In this document: one piece after another, positions 60,051 to 64,000 of the stretch
How the letters are laid out: the number at the start of each line of letters is the position of its first letter
Numbering within the stretch: position 1 is the first letter of the stretch
Origin: Sphagnum compactum
Taxonomy: Eukaryota; Bryophyta; Sphagnopsida; Sphagnales
Direction: 5' to 3'
DNA length: 64,000 nucleotides
Assembly: GCA_965153455.1 (NCBI GenBank)
Contig: OZ234496.1
Span: 16,174,304 to 16,238,303, forward strand
Translations under genes and position numbers: made by a program
Notes under the pieces: model-generated
Database searches by the model: none
Told to the model about the DNA's origin: nothing
Seen by the model: the letters and a program-made list of their open reading frames with translations, nothing else

Positions 60051-63000
60051 TTACCAATAGGCCACTGTCAGCATTACCCACCTTCCTACCAAAGGTATTA
60101 CACCATAAGCTGCAACAATATCATCATAAAAAATCAATTTATCTGATCCAAAAGTGTCAAAAGTGGGTCTAGAAAGGTCAATAGCTTTGGCCAACCTTTT
60201 CAACTCATCCTCAATGTCTGGGAGTGGCAGCTTCCAGAAGTTCCACAAGTTGTAGTCCTCCTGTCAATCAAGTAGCCACTCCACTTCACAAAATGGTATA
60301 GTTTCATTGAACAGATCATGAGATGATAGAGTCTACAGCAATACTGAAATTTCTAGATGACAGTGAATAGACTTGAAGGAATTAAAGTCCGACTAGTCTG
60401 GCAGAATTCTTGACAGATTTGGCAGAGACAATGATTACATAGAGCACAGCAGATTCACAAAGTAATCTCCTTCAATGAGGCTGGTAGACAAACCTGTTCC
60501 ACATAGTTTTGTGCAGGAAACATGTCATTGACTAACTTGTGGAGTGATGTATAGGTCCTCACATCCACTCGATTGTTCACTGCCACTTCCCCCTGTTCTC
60601 CACAAGTTTTTGGCCAAGAAAATCACTCAGGTTCAAACCATTTGAATTAGCTGTCACTCTTTGTCATTAAAAAGTGACAGTTTTTTTGCTTTACCTCTAA
60701 TGTACAAGTTCACATGGTGCAGTCATGTGCTATACATGTTATTCTGTTATGAAGCCTTAGCATGGCAAAACCTCCTTGTGACATACTATCCTTTGGATTG
60801 ATGACTTGGACCACTGGCAGACAATGGCTCCAGCTAAAAACAAGGCAAAGTTTCTTATCAACCATGACTCCACAAAGAAGATCCACAATCCACAAGTTTC
60901 CTCCTAGTTGTCTCCAGCAAGATAGGAGAACTTATCAACAAGATTGCCAAAAAAACTCCACAACAATAATCTGAAGGTAACATTACAAGAATGAGTATGG
61001 CCATAAACTTATGAGTTTCCCTCACGAGTGTCAGACCATTAGTGCCTTCATTATGAATGGCAGTGATGAGCTGCCATTACTCCCCACTGACTTCATCAAC
61101 TCCAACAGTGGGTGTAGACAAGCATATAATAATTGGCCCAAAAGTTGGGCAAACCAATATGCAAACATCTGCATCCAGAGTTTGTGTTGCATTTTGGAAG
61201 CAACTGGAAGACTCAGTCATGCTCTTGGCTAGCACTCAAGAGCCACAGCAAATAACAAAGTCGGTAGTATACTCAATCAATCTGCAAGAAGATCAGAAAA
61301 TGTCCAAAAGTTTTTCATGGATTGATGCACTGTTACTGGGCGTAGTTTGCATTAGAGAATGAAAACAGACTGACAAACAAAGAACACTTCCATTTAGTGA
61401 AAGGCTGGTCAAGGAACATAATGAGAATTTGTCTTACACTGTTTGGAACACTAGAACAAACTCCAGATCAAACATGCAGGTTTAATTCCTCACCCTTGGA
61501 TTAATGATGAAGATTTTGCCCTTGGGAATGCCAACTTTGAGATAGCTGATCTCATCAGTGTCTCGGTTCCCAAACCCTGCATAGAAGGGGTTGCAGTCCT
61601 CTGGGAAAAGAGAGCGGATATCCTGCATGGAAGCATCGAGAACCTCTTCCTGAGAAAGTTCAACTACTTGTTGTCCCAAAAACAAATCAAGGTCAACCAG
61701 GTGGCAGGTTCACAGTCTAGTCTGTGAATGAGGTTCTGGAACTTTATAGCTGCCTGTGGACCTGCCACACATGAACCTTATATCCCAAACCTTCTTCATA
61801 CCCACCTGGTCCAGGTCACTGGCTACATGTATTCAAATAATGCTAAAGACTTGAAGTTGGCATAAATCAATGTTTGTAGCTCTTTCAACCCTGGCTAAGA
61901 TGGGCTTAAGTAAAAGAACAGTGAGCAACACACCCAGATCAGCCCTACAAAAACCAACTTCACTGATCCCACCAACTACATGCTCAATGTATCAACTCAA
62001 ACATAAGAGGAATTTCAGTTCATCATTGTGTCTTGTGGGACCATGCTCCATTGCAGAGGGCAACACTCACCTGCAGGCATGCAATTTTGAACTCATGTGG
62101 AGTTCTTCGGATCACTGAAAACACATCCATCGCCCCAGAAAGCAAGTGAGCAACATAAGTTGAAGAAGAAAAGCTTGGCCAATGTCTCAAGCAAAGGAAG
62201 AATAATAAACCAGAGGCAAAGAGGTGAGGCAAGATTTGCATCTTTTTGATTTGTCACTCCACCACAAAAATTCAGAAGAAAACATCAAAGAAAAACCCAA
62301 AAAACTCAAGTATGAGGAAGAGAGACAAATACCACGCAGCCTTGCAACTGACAAAACATGTAAAGTGTAACTATTGACATGGAGAGTGCACAGTGAAACT
62401 GGTTTCACAAAAACCAAAAACTACAAGCCTTGGGCCTGTCAGAACAGTGCTGCTACTCCACACCTCTTCACTACCTCCAGAGATGACACAGACACTATCC
62501 TGGCTATTTTACAACATCCAAGGAAACACTGTTGAAAATGCAGTCAGAAAAGATCAGCATAGGGTTTTTTGTGACAAGGAAACAGTATGGCATTTGTATG
62601 ATTGACACTGGGACACTTGTAGCGCAAACCTGCAGACAAATATTTAAAGAAAATGTCAACAGACCTTCACGGTAGAGGGAGGGAAAAAGTCCATCAGGTG
62701 AGATAACCACTGGTCCATTTGGAAGTGTCTCACCATCCTGTAAAAGCACAGGACCAGCAGATATTATACACATGAACCAGCATAGGTATAGACAAAACTA
62801 GATATTTCCAGAAACAATCAACCTTGTGAACTTAATCTACACCATTCAGCACCTTCTGAAGGGAAAGAGGCTGTAATGGGGTGGGGAACAACTGCAACCT
62901 TATGATAACACAAGTGATTACATACTGCACACAAAGGAAGGTCACCTGCTTGACACTAAACAAAAACTGCCGAGTAAGATCTGCCTGAGAGATTGCACGT

Positions 63001-64000
63001 GCACTTAGAAATAGTAGCTCATATCCATTCTCCTGCAGCCAAGCAATATCTGGTGTCACCTGAAGTCCAGCTTCTTTACTTTGAAACTAGTCATTTGAAC
63101 CAGAGAAGATGGTCTTGGTAAGATGAGTAATCAACAGCGCCAGAACCAGGTGTCAATCTGAGGGTGATTTCACAGCACCTTAATAGAAGAGAAAAGACGA
63201 GCCACTCCAGACTGTGTCCAATCCTTTCCAACCAAGGGCATCACCTGACCCAACACATCTGACCTGCACCCGAACAATTAGGATAAGGATCAGCCATCCA
63301 CCCATCAAGCTGCCTCTTAGCAAATAACATCTACACAGGACAGGATTGGCGTAGCTGTTGACATCCACGTCCATCTTGCCGGTCATCTTTTGGTCAAGCA
63401 TCAGTGACAGGTCTCAGAAGTCGAGATATAGAAGAACTCACTTTGTGATGGTCCCATCCACATCTGAAATTACAATGCGAGTGTTCCATTTCCAAAGGTA
63501 CACCTTGGCATCCACCTGTGGGAGATATATTTTCACACTATTAGCATCTTCATTCTTCCAAACCACAGCTTTGTAGTTGTAGCACACAAATGCAAAGCTG
63601 GCAGTCACAGCCCTCTATACATTGGCAGGGACAGCAGAGTTGCAAATTCCAAACCTCTAGTAAGCAGGTACAAGCTTTATCTTTCTCATTTACACTGGTT
63701 TAACAATTATAGACAAATGAGGAGAAAGAGGCAGGTGCAGATGTTGTTACCAACCTGCTGTTTACCAAGCATACGGGTAAAAAATGTGAATGTGATCCTA
63801 TTACTGCCCTCCTTGAGATTCATCTGAGCTAACATCTGTGAAGTAGGAATGATAGTCCGCACTTTGTTTTTGCGGGGACGTTCATAATACCCATTTTGTA
63901 GATGTGAGTTGTTCACAAAGGGACTCTGCACTGCTGTCCCTGCTATTTCTAAGAAGGCATCTCTGGAAGCCAAAGAATTGGCAGCAATGCCCTGTTCAGG
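60051..64000 (-). CDS. PAH: Phosphatidate phosphatase PAH (lipin family), C-terminal part, runs off right edge
   Basis: PAH is an Mg-dependent enzyme that converts phosphatidate to diacylglycerol at the endoplasmic reticulum and controls phospholipid levels. Nine exons of the LNS2 catalytic end are present: 63755-64000, 63442-63515, 63179-63263, 62946-63032, 62665-62737, 62071-62114, 61494-61622, 60494-60592 and 60051-60260. They join in phase. Key segments: [40 protein letters not shown] (catalytic DxDxT), [68 protein letters not shown] and [13 protein letters not shown]. All visible introns are GT-AG. The N-LIP half lies beyond the window. The last exon runs about 50 codons past the usual end of plant PAH proteins before its stop at 60051, either a longer tail or an unspliced 3' intron. 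Confidence 0.93.

Noticed and set aside
1-64000. CRISPR arrays, bacterial-type operons, rRNA genes
   Set aside because: None seen; the window is plant nuclear DNA with intron-containing genes.

Overview
This is nuclear DNA of a land plant. The genes are rich in introns with GT-AG borders. Their products are plant-type: a SIZ1-class SUMO ligase with SAP, PHD, PINIT and SP-RING parts, a plant 2-phosphoglycolate phosphatase, a HUB-type histone H2B ubiquitin ligase, a lipin/PAH phosphatidate phosphatase, and a calmodulin-like protein. Gene-poor AT-rich stretches separate them and are full of decayed transposons and short repeats. I could not fix the species. The repeat-rich spacing and the element types suggest a mid-sized to large genome, possibly a non-angiosperm (fern, lycophyte, bryophyte or gymnosperm), but this is inference.

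Layout. 1-3044 (minus): first four coding exons of a HUB1/HUB2 gene, which runs off the left edge. 3045-5757: regulatory and untranslated spacer with low-complexity tracts. 5758-10397 (minus): complete phosphoglycolate phosphatase gene, 12 exons, including one intron with a GC donor. 10.4-12.6 kb: unresolved sequence with short open frames. 12.6-19.7 kb: AT-rich intergenic DNA with a Helitron-like element carrying an internal duplication, a dispersed repeat, a GGTA-type microsatellite and a long foldback hairpin. 19.75-20.01 kb: three tandem copies of a roughly 95-bp GC-rich unit in front of SIZ1. 20761-29799 (plus): complete SIZ1 gene, 17 exons, 953 codons plus stop, with a private repeat family in introns 7 and 15. 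29.8-38.7 kb: non-coding and AT-rich. 38.76-40.05 kb: decayed pogo/DDE_1 transposase. 42.9-46.7 kb: scattered copies of a TAGCCAAATTTGGCTA-centred repeat and the 3' end of a LINE. 47663-48499 (plus): intronless EF-hand gene. 49.0-51.8 kb (minus): hAT (BED/DUF659) transposase relic. 53.9-54.2 kb: possible solo LTR. 54.2-60.0 kb: non-coding. 60051-64000 (minus): the last nine exons (the LNS2 catalytic end) of a lipin-type phosphatidate phosphatase, entering from the right edge.

The five genes do not form a pathway. PGLP serves photorespiration or glycolate detoxification, PAH serves lipid turnover, HUB and SIZ1 act on chromatin and transcription through ubiquitin and SUMO, and the EF-hand protein is a calcium sensor. 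Gene models were built by hand from conserved protein segments and splice-site phase. Every internal exon of PGLP, SIZ1 and PAH keeps the reading frame, which is strong internal support. No CRISPR array, tRNA or rRNA gene was seen.
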